From a virus, in IMG/VR virus record IMGVR_UViG_3300030101_001076, positions 1 to 35,757 of that record: 35,757 nucleotides of DNA. One strand, given 5' to 3'. Under the pieces are notes generated by a model that was not told the origin of the DNA, searched no databases, and saw only the letters and a program-made list of their open reading frames with translations. Shown piece after piece: positions 5,056-11,635 of this stretch (positions are counted from its first letter, which is position 1; each line of letters starts with the position of its first letter). A program made the translations under genes and the position numbers.

Positions 5056-6621
5056 TTGAAAATACCTTTAAATCAACTCAAGCCTGATCCTAACAATATC
5101 AGAAAGGTAAAGGCTAACAATCTTGATGCACTTATTGCCTCAATACAAAGTCGTGACTTACTACACAACCTTGTCGTCAAGAAGAATGGCACAGGTTATA
5201 TCATCATCGATGGCAACAGAAGATTCAAAGCACTACAAGAAATACATGGTGCAGAATCTATTGAGCCAGTAGAGTGTAAAGTCATTGATGAACATGACAG
5301 AGAAGTTGGCTTACATGCTAACATGATGAGAGAAGGCATGCATCCACTTGATGAGTCTGATGTAATCTTCAAACTATGCGAAGATGGAACAGAAGACTTT
5401 GATTCTATCGCCAAACGATTTGGTCAAACTGGTAAGTGGGTACAACAGAGAGTCGCATTGTCTGAACTCATACCAGCAGTCAAGAAAGCATTTCGTAACT
5501 GTGAGATGAATCTTGGTACAGCCTCTTTGTTTACAAGACTAAACAAGACACAGCAGTCAGAGTTGTTCAAATCATGTGAAGGTGATTATGACTATCGTGA
5601 TATCAAGTGGCAGATTGACAATGCTCAAGTCATGAAAGACAAAGTGATCATTCCAACAAACCACAAGCTTTACAAAGATATTGAGTTTGAGGGTGATCTG
5701 TTTTCAGACAGACAGTATGTTGCTAATGTAGATCAACTACAAAAGCTACAGATGGAGTATGTAGAAGACAAGATTGCTTATTGGTCTAAGAGGTTTGAGA
5801 AAGTTCACTACCTCGAGGACACACCAGTCTATGAAGCTACCAACATAGTCAAGCATCTAACCAAAGACTTTGACAAAAAGACTTACAAAGATGCTGATTT
5901 ACAGATTACTGTACACTATGACTGGAGGCGTGGTGAGTTCTACATGCAGAAGTGGTTGGACAAGCGTAAGGCTAGTGCAGCTGAGATTGAAGCAGTAGAG
6001 AATGGTGAAGTACCAGAACTTACACTTGCTGATATGTCTAATCCACAACACCAAGAGATGATACAAATGCATTTTGGTGCTTTGAGAAATGCTATCTACA
6101 ATCAGCACAAACCAGAGCCTCAGTATATGCTTGGTTATTTTTGTGGTTTACTTTTTACACCTTACTCAAATATTTCAGCAGAACCAGTTACTCCTTCATT
6201 TGAAAATGGCTTGAACAAACCAAGTAATCTTTTCGAGAATGAGTTACATGAAATTAAAGTAGCACTTGCTAGTTGGGTAGAACAAAACCCAGGATTACCA
6301 AGAGCCAGCTTTTTCATTGGTAAGGGTTATCAGTATTGTTGTCGTGCATTGTATGTCAGATCAATTGTTTCATCTACAGAAGGTGAGACAAATGAAATGA
6401 ATGAGCTTATGTACAAATCAAAGCTAGACAAGAACTGGTTTCAGCCAGACTACAACTGGATCAAGAAGTACAAAACTACACAGTTATACATGTTATGTAA
6501 TGAACTGAAGATTAAATACTCTGAGAGAGATAAGAAAGGTGATCTTGTAGAAAAGATTGTTGCTTCTATCAGAGATGGTAAGTCTTACGATCCTATTGAG
6601 TTACTCAAGAATGTGAAGTAA
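5056..6621 (+). CDS. ParB-like DNA-binding protein with C-terminal SAP-like motif
   Basis: The N-terminus carries the ParB/Spo0J core. It has an opening LNQLKPDPNNIR, a DGNRRFKAL motif (residues 52-60) equivalent to the GxRR nucleotide-binding motif, and ANMMREGMHPLDES (88-101) equivalent to the ENxQRxxL motif. A helix-turn-helix follows (about 113-137, SIAKRFGQTGKWVQQRVALS). The long middle is unassigned. The last 50 residues look like a SAP DNA-binding motif (LYMLCNELKIKYSERDKKGD, then LVEKI). In other systems such cores bind CTP and slide on DNA. Here it could control transcription, replication or segregation. At 521 aa it is longer than usual ParB proteins (about 280-350). The start is TTG after AGGAGG at 5046. 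It ends 2 bases before the convergent resolvase gene. Confidence 0.8.
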   Translation: MKIPLNQLKPDPNNIRKVKANNLDALIASIQSRDLLHNLVVKKNGTGYIIIDGNRRFKALQEIHGAESIEPVECKVIDEHDREVGLHANMMREGMHPLDESDVIFKLCEDGTEDFDSIAKRFGQTGKWVQQRVALSELIPAVKKAFRNCEMNLGTASLFTRLNKTQQSELFKSCEGDYDYRDIKWQIDNAQVMKDKVIIPTNHKLYKDIEFEGDLFSDRQYVANVDQLQKLQMEYVEDKIAYWSKRFEKVHYLEDTPVYEATNIVKHLTKDFDKKTYKDADLQITVHYDWRRGEFYMQKWLDKRKASAAEIEAVENGEVPELTLADMSNPQHQEMIQMHFGALRNAIYNQHKPEPQYMLGYFCGLLFTPYSNISAEPVTPSFENGLNKPSNLFENELHEIKVALASWVEQNPGLPRASFFIGKGYQYCCRALYVRSIVSSTEGETNEMNELMYKSKLDKNWFQPDYNWIKKYKTTQLYMLCNELKIKYSERDKKGDLVEKIVASIRDGKSYDPIELLKNVK

Positions 6622-6623
6622 AA

Positions 6624-7103
6624 CTATTGATACTTGCTGAAGTTCATCCCCCAATAAGCTATGAGGGATGCTTCGGCAAGACCATCATATGTCTTTAACT
6701 GCCAAAGATGTGAGCCTTGTGGCATCAACTCAGATGCTCTTTTACGGGTAGCATCTTTATCACTTGTGCAGTTAAGATCACTTTTCCATTTACGAGGCAC
6801 AACTTCTGTATATGGTAAACCTATTGCCACAAGCATGCCAAGATATATACCATATCCCATGCCTGTTGCAAATGTACTAGCTAAACCTTGTTGTGGCATA
6901 GCTTGTTGTTTTTCTATAAACACATGCTCTGGTTTTTGATCTGCTAAGATACTGTTAAGACTCCACATATCTAGGAATCTTTTTTGTTTCTTACCTATGT
7001 TTACTCTAAACACAGGTGCTTTCTCAGCTTGAATATACTTTGAGTCTGAATGAATGAAGCTAACTGCTCCATTTAGTCCAGGATCAATGCCACATACTAT
7101 CAT
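6624..7103 (-). CDS. RuvC-like Holliday junction resolvase
   Basis: An RNase H-fold nuclease expected to cut branched recombination or replication intermediates before packaging. It opens with MIVCGIDPGLNGA (D7), followed by VFIEKQQAM (E64) and the C-terminal TYDGLAEASLIAYWG (D140, E144). These are the usual acidic positions of RuvC-type enzymes. At 159 residues it has normal length. Its ATG follows GGAGGTTCGTA and overlaps the end of the XRE gene by 20 bases, so the two are co-transcribed. It is one of only two minus-strand genes inside the plus-strand early region. Confidence 0.88.
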   Translation of the reverse strand: MIVCGIDPGLNGAVSFIHSDSKYIQAEKAPVFRVNIGKKQKRFLDMWSLNSILADQKPEHVFIEKQQAMPQQGLASTFATGMGYGIYLGMLVAIGLPYTEVVPRKWKSDLNCTSDKDATRKRASELMPQGSHLWQLKTYDGLAEASLIAYWGMNFSKYQ

Positions 7104-7314
7104 TACGAACCTCCAGTTTTAGTTTGCAACCAAGGGCCTCAGCCCAACAATACAAATTAAAAGCTGTTGGCTTTCGATTTCCAGTTTCCCACTTAGCAAC
7201 TAGACCAGTCGCACATCCTATACGATCATCTAGTGCAGCTTGTGGTAGACCTAGCTGGTATCTTCGTTTCTTTAACTGAGTAACAAGATCGTCAGCATAT
7301 CTCTTTTCAGTCAT
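7084..7314 (-). CDS. XRE-family helix-turn-helix regulator (76 aa)
   Basis: A compact Cro/CI-type DNA-binding protein. Residues about 12-62 form the HTH_3 fold (LKKRRYQLGLPQAALDDRIG, CATGLVAKWETGNRKPTAFN, LYCWAEALG). A strand-like tail CKLKLEV follows. It is transcribed divergently from the recombination genes, from a promoter overlapping theirs, with an inverted repeat TTACAA-N14-TTGTAA between them. It is therefore a good candidate to repress both sides. It leads the two-gene unit with the resolvase. No integrase or lysogeny gene is seen, so it is more likely a timing switch than a prophage repressor. Confidence 0.85.
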   Translation of the reverse strand: MTEKRYADDLVTQLKKRRYQLGLPQAALDDRIGCATGLVAKWETGNRKPTAFNLYCWAEALGCKLKLEVRNDSMWH

Positions 7315-7328
7315 TGCACACCTCTAGC

Positions 7329-7377
7329 TTACAATAGCCAGAGGTTAGTTGTAATGTCAATAATTTTGATTTAAAAT
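7329..7377. promoter_or_regulatory. Overlapping divergent promoters with XRE operator candidate
   Basis: Plus strand: -35 TTGTAA (7349-7354), a 17-bp spacer and -10 TAAAAT (7372-7377), reading toward the recombination genes. Minus strand: perfect -35 TTGACA (7360-7355), an 18-bp spacer and -10 TATTGT (7336-7331), reading into the XRE gene. The -35 boxes abut, so one polymerase would exclude the other. The inverted repeat TTACAA (7329-7334) / TTGTAA (7349-7354) covers the minus -10 and the plus -35, an ideal place for the XRE protein to act on both. Confidence 0.65.
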
Positions 7378-7383
7378 AAATAT

Positions 7384-7397
7384 GAGGGTGCAATCTC
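7384..7397 (+). promoter_or_regulatory. 5' leader hairpin with GGTGCAAT loop
   Basis: GAG-GGTGCAAT-CTC forms a small hairpin, extendable to TATGAG/CTCATA over 7381-7400. It begins at the start site predicted from the -10 at 7372-7377. The same eight-base loop with a GAGG/CCTC stem occurs at 3851-3866. A start-proximal hairpin can stabilise mRNA, and the repeated loop suggests a recognised element. Confidence 0.45.
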
Positions 7398-7419
7398 ATA
7401 CTAGCATACGGAGGACATA

Positions 7420-7680
7420 ATGGCATTTATGACTAGGAAAACATTTGACTTTTTTACACAAAAAATAGCACCATTACTAAGACCTAATGTTGGTGATACA
7501 TTTGTGCAAGTCGTTCATGAGTACTATACTCATGGTTACATTAACAGAGCTAAGTTTGATAGACTCAGTAGTTTAAATTGGAGTGCAGTAGAGCATGAAG
7601 ATAAACATGAGCCACTTGATGAACTGAGCAACAAAGAATTGGAGGGCAGAAACTATGGCACTAAGTCAACAGCAGCTTAA
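7420..7680 (+). CDS. Hypothetical protein (86 aa), first gene of recombination operon
   Basis: Not recognised. It is a soluble, mainly helical protein (FDFFTQKIAPLLR, then TFVQVVHEYYTHGYINRAKF) with an acidic second half. A CGGAGGACATA site precedes the ATG at 7420. It is the first gene after the promoter pair at 7349-7377 and overlaps the exonuclease gene by 26 bases, so it is part of the recombination transcript. A role as accessory or inhibitor in recombination, or in blocking host nucleases, is possible from its position only. Confidence 0.7.
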   Translation: MAFMTRKTFDFFTQKIAPLLRPNVGDTFVQVVHEYYTHGYINRAKFDRLSSLNWSAVEHEDKHEPLDELSNKELEGRNYGTKSTAA

Positions 7681-8527
7681 CGCTAGAAGAAACTTTATTG
7701 GTTCAAGTGAGGCATCTATCATTGCTAATGGTAGTTACTCATCATGGTATGAACTAATAGAACAAAAACGCAATAGTCTAGAAAAAATATTTGACAAGCA
7801 AACTAGATTCTTGATGGAAGCTGGTACATTCATGGAGCCTTTTGTATTGGAAAAAGGTGAAGAGATAATGAAGATGAAGTTTCGTAATCAACAATCTGGC
7901 AAGACTGTCGATCATGGTATTGCACCAATACATTCAACCTATGATGCAATTGCAGCTGATGGTAGACCAGTAGAAGCTAAGACACATTGGCAGTTCAGAA
8001 ACATGGATGAGCTATGTGATCTGTATGCACCACAATGCCAGCATCACATTCACACATCAGCTAAAGATGGTTGCTATCTTGTTGTTTTCTTTGGTGTTAG
8101 ATGTAACTTGGAATACAGATACATTCAAAGAGATCAAGCATGGATTGATTCCTATCTTGAGCAATGTGTAAAGTTTTGGTCATGGTATCGTGATGGCGTA
8201 GAGCCAGAGGGATTTGAATTGTTACCACCAGTTGACTGGTCGGATATGGTGACTATGGATATGTCAGACTTACCTGTGTGGGATGATAAGATGGAACATG
8301 AGATGAGAGTCAATGCAAGTGATATCATTGAATCAAAGCAAGCCATCGACATTGCAGACGAAGCTAAGTCTATATTCAAACATTACATGCCAGACAATTG
8401 TCGTAAGATGACATTTGACATTGGTGGTAATCACAAAGGTCATAAGATTGTGATGACTAGATCAAAGACTACTAAAGCAATCACATTGAAACACACTTAC
8501 CCAAAAGGAGAGAAAGATGGGAACTAA
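7655..8527 (+). CDS. YqaJ-type (lambda exonuclease-like) recombination nuclease
   Basis: Expected to resect double-stranded DNA ends to give a 3' strand for annealing. The 290-residue protein carries the YqaJ layout: RNFIGSSEAS (12-21), E61 in the GTFMEPFVLEKG helix, D97 in STYDAIAADG, the core EAK (107-109) and QCQHHIHTS (127-135). These match the catalytic and Q-motif positions of the family. The last third is a helical extension. Its stop overlaps the start of the annealing protein gene by 11 bases, the classic exonuclease-annealing pair. GGAGGGCAGAAACT serves as ribosome-binding site. Confidence 0.9.
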   Translation: MALSQQQLNARRNFIGSSEASIIANGSYSSWYELIEQKRNSLEKIFDKQTRFLMEAGTFMEPFVLEKGEEIMKMKFRNQQSGKTVDHGIAPIHSTYDAIAADGRPVEAKTHWQFRNMDELCDLYAPQCQHHIHTSAKDGCYLVVFFGVRCNLEYRYIQRDQAWIDSYLEQCVKFWSWYRDGVEPEGFELLPPVDWSDMVTMDMSDLPVWDDKMEHEMRVNASDIIESKQAIDIADEAKSIFKHYMPDNCRKMTFDIGGNHKGHKIVMTRSKTTKAITLKHTYPKGEKDGN

Positions 8528-9179
8528 GAAAAACGTATATGAAACACTAGCAAAGGTAGATGTTTCTAAACATGTAGAGAAGAAAGGCGATGCTACATAC
8601 CTTTCATGGTCATGGGCTTGGGCTTTTGTAAAGAAAGAGTTTGATGATGCAACATTCGTCAAGCATACATTTACAGACAATCAGAACAATGTCTTGCCTT
8701 TTATGAGAGATTACAAAGGTAATACATATGTCCAAGTATCTGTGACAATACAAGGTCAGACAATTACTGAGGTCTTTCCTGTCATGGATAACTACATGCA
8801 AGCTATCAACTCAGAAGCAAACACTAAGTTTGGCAAGAAGAAAAGAGATGGCCAATCAAGAATACCAGACTCAACTGATGTCAACAATGCTCATCAGAGG
8901 GCATTGACTAAGTGTCTTGCATACTTTGGTCTTGGATTGAACGTCTATGCTGGTGAAGATATACCTCTCAATGATGTATTCTTCAATGATGATTCATCTA
9001 ATCAAGAAGCAGATGTCATCAAAAAGATATTCTCAGAATGTAAAGATGAGAAGTCACTCAAAGATGCATGGCACGGAAATAGTACTAAAATCAATAAGTT
9101 ATCGCAGACTTTTGTCATATCGGTTCAAGATCATTACAAATCTTGTTTATCAAAACTAAAGATAAAAAAAGCTAACTAA
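8517..9179 (+). CDS. DUF1071 / Sak-type single-strand annealing protein
   Basis: Partner of the YqaJ exonuclease. It should coat and anneal complementary single strands. Recognised from YLSWSWAWAFVKKEFDDATF (about 29-48), then YVQVSVTIQGQTITEVFPVMD (about 71-91), and NAHQRALTKCLAYFGLGLNV near 123-142 followed by YAGEDIP. These are hallmark blocks of the DUF1071 family. The C-terminal 60 residues are variable and helical, perhaps for SSB or exonuclease contact. The start at 8517 has AAAAGGAG upstream. With SSB and the resolvase it gives a full recombination set. Confidence 0.9.
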   Translation: MGTKKNVYETLAKVDVSKHVEKKGDATYLSWSWAWAFVKKEFDDATFVKHTFTDNQNNVLPFMRDYKGNTYVQVSVTIQGQTITEVFPVMDNYMQAINSEANTKFGKKKRDGQSRIPDSTDVNNAHQRALTKCLAYFGLGLNVYAGEDIPLNDVFFNDDSSNQEADVIKKIFSECKDEKSLKDAWHGNSTKINKLSQTFVISVQDHYKSCLSKLKIKKAN

Positions 9180-9185
9180 TACAAA

Positions 9186-9223
9186 AAGACTAGAGGCGAG
9201 GAGCTATCACCACCTCTAGTCTT
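9186..9223 (-). terminator. 11-bp perfect hairpin, terminator on the minus strand
   Basis: AAGACTAGAGG (9186-9196) is perfectly complementary to CCTCTAGTCTT (9213-9223) with a 16-base loop. On the minus strand the stem runs into TTTTTG, giving an intrinsic terminator. On the plus strand it is followed by CCCCC and should not terminate efficiently. It lies right after the annealing gene and would stop leftward late transcripts before they run antisense into the recombination genes. Confidence 0.65.
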
Positions 9224-9305
9224 CCCCCTACCACAGCCCTTTCAGGCAAGTGAATTTATATCATATAAAAAATTTATTTAAATTACAATAGACATTGGGG
9301 ATATT

Positions 9306-9581
9306 ATGAAAAGAAATGAAATACTAAACCAAGCAAAAGAAACTTTACTGCAAAGACAAACAGTACATGGTGATCCACACAAGACATTTACAATACTGGC
9401 AGAGATGTGGAATGTTACACCATATCAAGTTGCTATGATGCTTGCTGAACTAAAGATGATTAGAGCCAGAGCAAATCCATCAAACGATGACAATTATCTA
9501 GATGCAATAGGATATATTGCTCTAGCTTATGAACTAAAACATAACCAAAAAGAAGCTATGGTAGGAGGAAAGAATGGTTGA
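9306..9581 (+). CDS. DUF6378-like protein (91 aa)
   Basis: The layout RNEILNQAKETLLQRQTVHG, then DPHKTFTILAEMW, VAMMLAELKMIRARAN and DDNYLDAIGYIALAYEL fits DUF6378. This is a small helical phage family with a YGDP-like motif (here HGDP) and a conserved DDN...D..GY block. Function is unknown, although the motifs recall all-alpha nucleotide-binding folds. TTGGGGATATT precedes the ATG. A weak promoter is possible upstream (-10 TACAAT at 9284-9289, no good -35). It overlaps the next gene by 8 bases. Confidence 0.7.
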   Translation: MKRNEILNQAKETLLQRQTVHGDPHKTFTILAEMWNVTPYQVAMMLAELKMIRARANPSNDDNYLDAIGYIALAYELKHNQKEAMVGGKNG

Positions 9582-9723
9582 GCTTTTATTAGAAAAAGGT
9601 GATGTAAAATTAATAATGGCAACATTAGTTGTGTTGCTTGATATGAAGTATATTACGGAACCCAAGATGATTAAGAAATATAAAAAATTGCTTCAGAGGT
9701 TAAAAGAAACGACAAATCTTTAG
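9574..9723 (+). CDS. Hypothetical small protein (49 aa)
   Basis: A short protein with a hydrophobic middle (KLIMATLVVLLDM) and a basic helical end (KKYKKLLQRLKETT). Its ATG follows GTAGGAGGAAAGA and overlaps the upstream stop by 8 bases. The 3' end of the gene is one arm of the 12-bp inverted repeat at 9704-9751. Not recognised; possibly membrane-associated or amphipathic. Confidence 0.6.
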   Translation: MVELLLEKGDVKLIMATLVVLLDMKYITEPKMIKKYKKLLQRLKETTNL

Positions 9724-9751
9724 TGGAGGACACCTAGTGTTGTCGTTTCTT
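9704..9751. terminator. 12-bp perfect inverted repeat, probable minus-strand terminator
   Basis: AAGAAACGACAA (9704-9715) is perfectly complementary to TTGTCGTTTCTT (9740-9751), with a 24-base loop. The left arm lies inside the last codons of the 49-residue gene. On the minus strand the stem ends in a T-rich tract (TTTCTTTTAACC). On the plus strand no T-run follows. It is the first strong hairpin met by late transcription past the endolysin stop at 9964. Confidence 0.55.
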
Positions 9752-9796
9752 AGGTGCATATTAACTATAACTTATTATTTATAAAGGAATATTCAC

Positions 9797-9967
9797 ATGA
9801 CAGAAGAAATGTTTGAAGACGACCCTAGAGCCTTCACAGAACAAGATAACAAGAGATACATACCCAAACCTTATATGGATTTCTTTTTGGCACTAAGATA
9901 CACAGCTGATGATGACGAGATTAAAACACCAGCTGGAGTCAATGCTGATTACAGAGGATATGGCTAA
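9797..9967 (+). CDS. Hypothetical acidic protein (56 aa)
   Basis: A small acidic protein (MTEEMFEDDPRAFTEQDNKR, then YIPKPYMDFFLALRYTADDD). AAAGGA lies upstream of the ATG at 9797. It is the last plus-strand gene, and its stop codon (9965-9967) overlaps the stop of the convergent endolysin gene. Not recognised. Its acidity and aromatic content suggest a small binding protein rather than a membrane protein. Confidence 0.6.
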   Translation: MTEEMFEDDPRAFTEQDNKRYIPKPYMDFFLALRYTADDDEIKTPAGVNADYRGYG

Positions 9968-10482
9968 GATAAAAGCTCTATAGCTTGTTCTCTAGTCTTA
10001 TATGTTCTACGATCCCAACCTTTCCCAAAGGTATTATATGTTTTTAGCTTCCTATAAAACTGGCTCCTTTGAGCTGTATAGGTTTCTATAACACCTTTAA
10101 TACCAGCTGGGTACTGTGTGATTCTATTGATGGTTTTTGCTCCGATTACTCCATCAATAGAAGCACCAACAAACTGCTGAACATTACGAGCTGCTCTACT
10201 AGGGCCAGCATTAACTGCAAAATCAAAGATACACCAATCAACACCACTAGGTAAGTCATCCCCTTTGACTTTATCCCAATACTTTTTCTTGTATATGTCT
10301 TTAACATCCTCATCTGGTATGTTTCTCATCTCATCTTCGGTTACTTCTCTACCAAGATATTTTTCATAAGTATTTTTAGTTATGCCCTTATTAGTCATGC
10401 CTCCTGGGTCTTTAGGATGATTAACAAACCCACCTTCATGTTCGAGGACAAGTTCTAAACAATGATCAAAGTTTTCTTTCAT
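9964..10482 (-). CDS. GH108-type endolysin (peptidoglycan hydrolase)
   Basis: The lysis enzyme. The N-terminus LVLEHEGGFVNHPKDPGGMT followed by NKGIT (residues 11-35) is the signature of the glycosyl hydrolase 108 family, whose glutamate in the EGG motif is catalytic. The second half (GVDWCIFDFAVNAGPSRAAR and GASIDGVIGAKTINRI) matches the family's peptidoglycan-binding part. At 172 residues the length is normal. No signal peptide is seen, so export relies on the holin at 10586-10981. It is the last late gene, entered through an ATGA overlap from the 36-residue Cys4 protein. Confidence 0.93.
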   Translation of the reverse strand: MKENFDHCLELVLEHEGGFVNHPKDPGGMTNKGITKNTYEKYLGREVTEDEMRNIPDEDVKDIYKKKYWDKVKGDDLPSGVDWCIFDFAVNAGPSRAARNVQQFVGASIDGVIGAKTINRITQYPAGIKGVIETYTAQRSQFYRKLKTYNTFGKGWDRRTYKTREQAIELLS

Positions 10483-10589
10483 TTAAGCCTCAAGTTTAAT
10501 ATTACATTACACATAGGGCATTTATAAACATCTCTCACCCCAGTTTTAACAAGAGCTACTTTACACCTCTCACATAACATCGCAATCAT
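10479..10589 (-). CDS. 36-aa Cys4 zinc-ribbon peptide between holin and endolysin
   Basis: A tiny protein with CERC (C6, C9) and CPMC (C24, C27) knuckles 14 residues apart, a minimal zinc ribbon. It is joined to both neighbours by four-base ATGA overlaps: its start overlaps the holin stop (10586-10588) and its stop overlaps the endolysin start (10480-10482). The exact double overlap and the paired cysteines argue that it is real despite its length. It may bind lysis mRNA or contact another lysis protein. A second start at 10580 would remove three residues. Confidence 0.75.
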   Translation of the reverse strand: MIAMLCERCKVALVKTGVRDVYKCPMCNVILNLRLK

Positions 10590-10981
10590 TTTGTTAATCC
10601 CTTTTGCTTCTCATATGTTCTAAGTCCTCCGATTCCCAACATGCCACCGAGAACAGTTAAAAGTGTACCCATTTCAAAATTTGGCAAATCAGGTATTGTT
10701 ACACCAGCCATAGCACAACCAAATATTATAAGGTCTTTAAGGATAAAGTGGTATAGGAAAGCAATCGCACATGTCCAGCCAACTGCTGGTCGCCATCCAC
10801 CTTTAAATAAAGAACCTGATTGTGCTTCAGCTTTATTAAGTTCTATCTGAGAAAGGGCAAGTTGTTGAGCATGTTTCTCAGCCATGGTACTTAACTCAAA
10901 GGCTATTTTGTTTTTGGTGTCTTTGTCCTCAATAAATTTACCTAGCAACTTAGTTGCTGGGCCTATAAGTGCCTGTATCAT
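10586..10981 (-). CDS. Holin of the 3-TM gene-transfer-agent type
   Basis: The 131-residue protein has an N-terminal helical region, the conserved FKGGWRPAVGWTCAIAFLYHF block (about 59-79) with a WRP motif, and two further hydrophobic segments (about 82-97 and 102-120). This is the pattern of the 3-TM holin family described from gene transfer agents and many marine phages. It should form membrane lesions that let the GH108 endolysin reach the cell wall. It starts at an ATGA overlap with the 51-residue gene upstream and is coupled to the Cys4 peptide downstream. Confidence 0.85.
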   Translation of the reverse strand: MIQALIGPATKLLGKFIEDKDTKNKIAFELSTMAEKHAQQLALSQIELNKAEAQSGSLFKGGWRPAVGWTCAIAFLYHFILKDLIIFGCAMAGVTIPDLPNFEMGTLLTVLGGMLGIGGLRTYEKQKGLTK

Positions 10982-11133
10982 TTGCCAATCTGTTTCATTG
11001 CTAATTTATGTGATTCTCCAAATGACATGCCACCCATCATCTTTTTTTTCATAAAGGTAATATGCTTGCTTGTATGATGCACACTATGTCTTTTAAGTGT
11101 AGCTATTTGCCTTTTTGTGAGTTTTTTTACCAT
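10978..11133 (-). CDS. Small basic His/Met/Lys-rich protein (51 aa)
   Basis: Begins MVKKLTKRQIATLKRHSVHH and ends MSFGESHKLAMKQIGK, rich in Lys, His and Met. Similar KLTK...HSxHH...HK...VGK proteins are, from memory, widespread in marine phages, with unknown role. An ideal AAGGAGAAAAGACT precedes the ATG at 11133. Its stop overlaps the holin start (ATGA). It overlaps the end of the 64-residue gene by 7 bases. Confidence 0.75.
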   Translation of the reverse strand: MVKKLTKRQIATLKRHSVHHTSKHITFMKKKMMGGMSFGESHKLAMKQIGK

Positions 11134-11321
11134 AGTCTTTTCTCCTTATTAACTTTGACTAATTTTACAAAGCAGTCGTATTTCTGCTCAGTTTCACCGA
11201 TTTTAACAGTTTGATTATCTAAAAAAGATTTAAAATAATGAGCTGAATTAATCGATTGAAAATGTAATGTGCCAGCTGGATTACCTGACAGGTAGCACAT
11301 CAACAAAAATGCTGGCTTCAC
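11127..11321 (-). CDS. Hypothetical small protein, N-terminal hydrophobic (64 aa)
   Basis: The first about 18 residues are hydrophobic (MKPAFLLMCYLSGNPAG) and may be a short signal or anchor. They are followed by a beta-like body (TLHFQSINSAHYFKSFLDNQ) and a lysine-rich end with a central cysteine (YDCFVKLVKVNKEKR). The ATG overlaps the upstream stop (ATGA at 11318-11321). Its place among small membrane proteins before the holin suggests a lysis or envelope role, perhaps spanin-like, but no lipobox is clear. Confidence 0.6.
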   Translation of the reverse strand: MKPAFLLMCYLSGNPAGTLHFQSINSAHYFKSFLDNQTVKIGETEQKYDCFVKLVKVNKEKRLW

Positions 11322-11635
11322 TTTCCATTCCTATTCATTATGGCTGAAGCTCCCATATAAGCTCCCACAATACCAGCCCCAGAAATATAGAAAAGGTTAC
11401 TGATATCAGCAAGTGCCTGTACTCGTTCAATGTCAACAATAAACATTGCAGCAGTAAAACTACCCATGGCAATAAGACTTGCAGTAGCCATCCTTCTCTG
11501 GGCTCTTTGCTTTCTGAGGTCATGTTCTAATCTTTTAATCTCAGACATATGTGCAAATTCTTCATCACTTACTACTCCGTCATTATTAATATCATACTTA
11601 TCATATTGTGAAGATGGTTGTAACTTTTTACCCAT
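11318..11635 (-). CDS. EF-hand membrane protein (105 aa)
   Basis: A canonical EF-hand calcium loop lies at residues 15-26 (DINNDGVVSDEE; D15, N17, D19, V22 and E26 in place). A charged helix follows (KRLEHDLRKQRAQRR), then two hydrophobic segments (about 50-68 and 80-98). This gives a cytoplasmic or periplasmic calcium-binding head on a membrane hairpin. Similar proteins recur, from memory, near marine phage lysis genes. Its start overlaps the upstream gene by 8 bases. Calcium sensing in lysis or adsorption is possible but only inference. Confidence 0.75.
   Translation of the reverse strand: MGKKLQPSSQYDKYDINNDGVVSDEEFAHMSEIKRLEHDLRKQRAQRRMATASLIAMGSFTAAMFIVDIERVQALADISNLFYISGAGIVGAYMGASAIMNRNGK

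Noticed and set aside
7084-7103. XRE regulator as evidence that the phage is temperate
   Set aside because: No integrase, excisionase or attachment-site-like tRNA fragment is seen; a lytic timing role is simpler.
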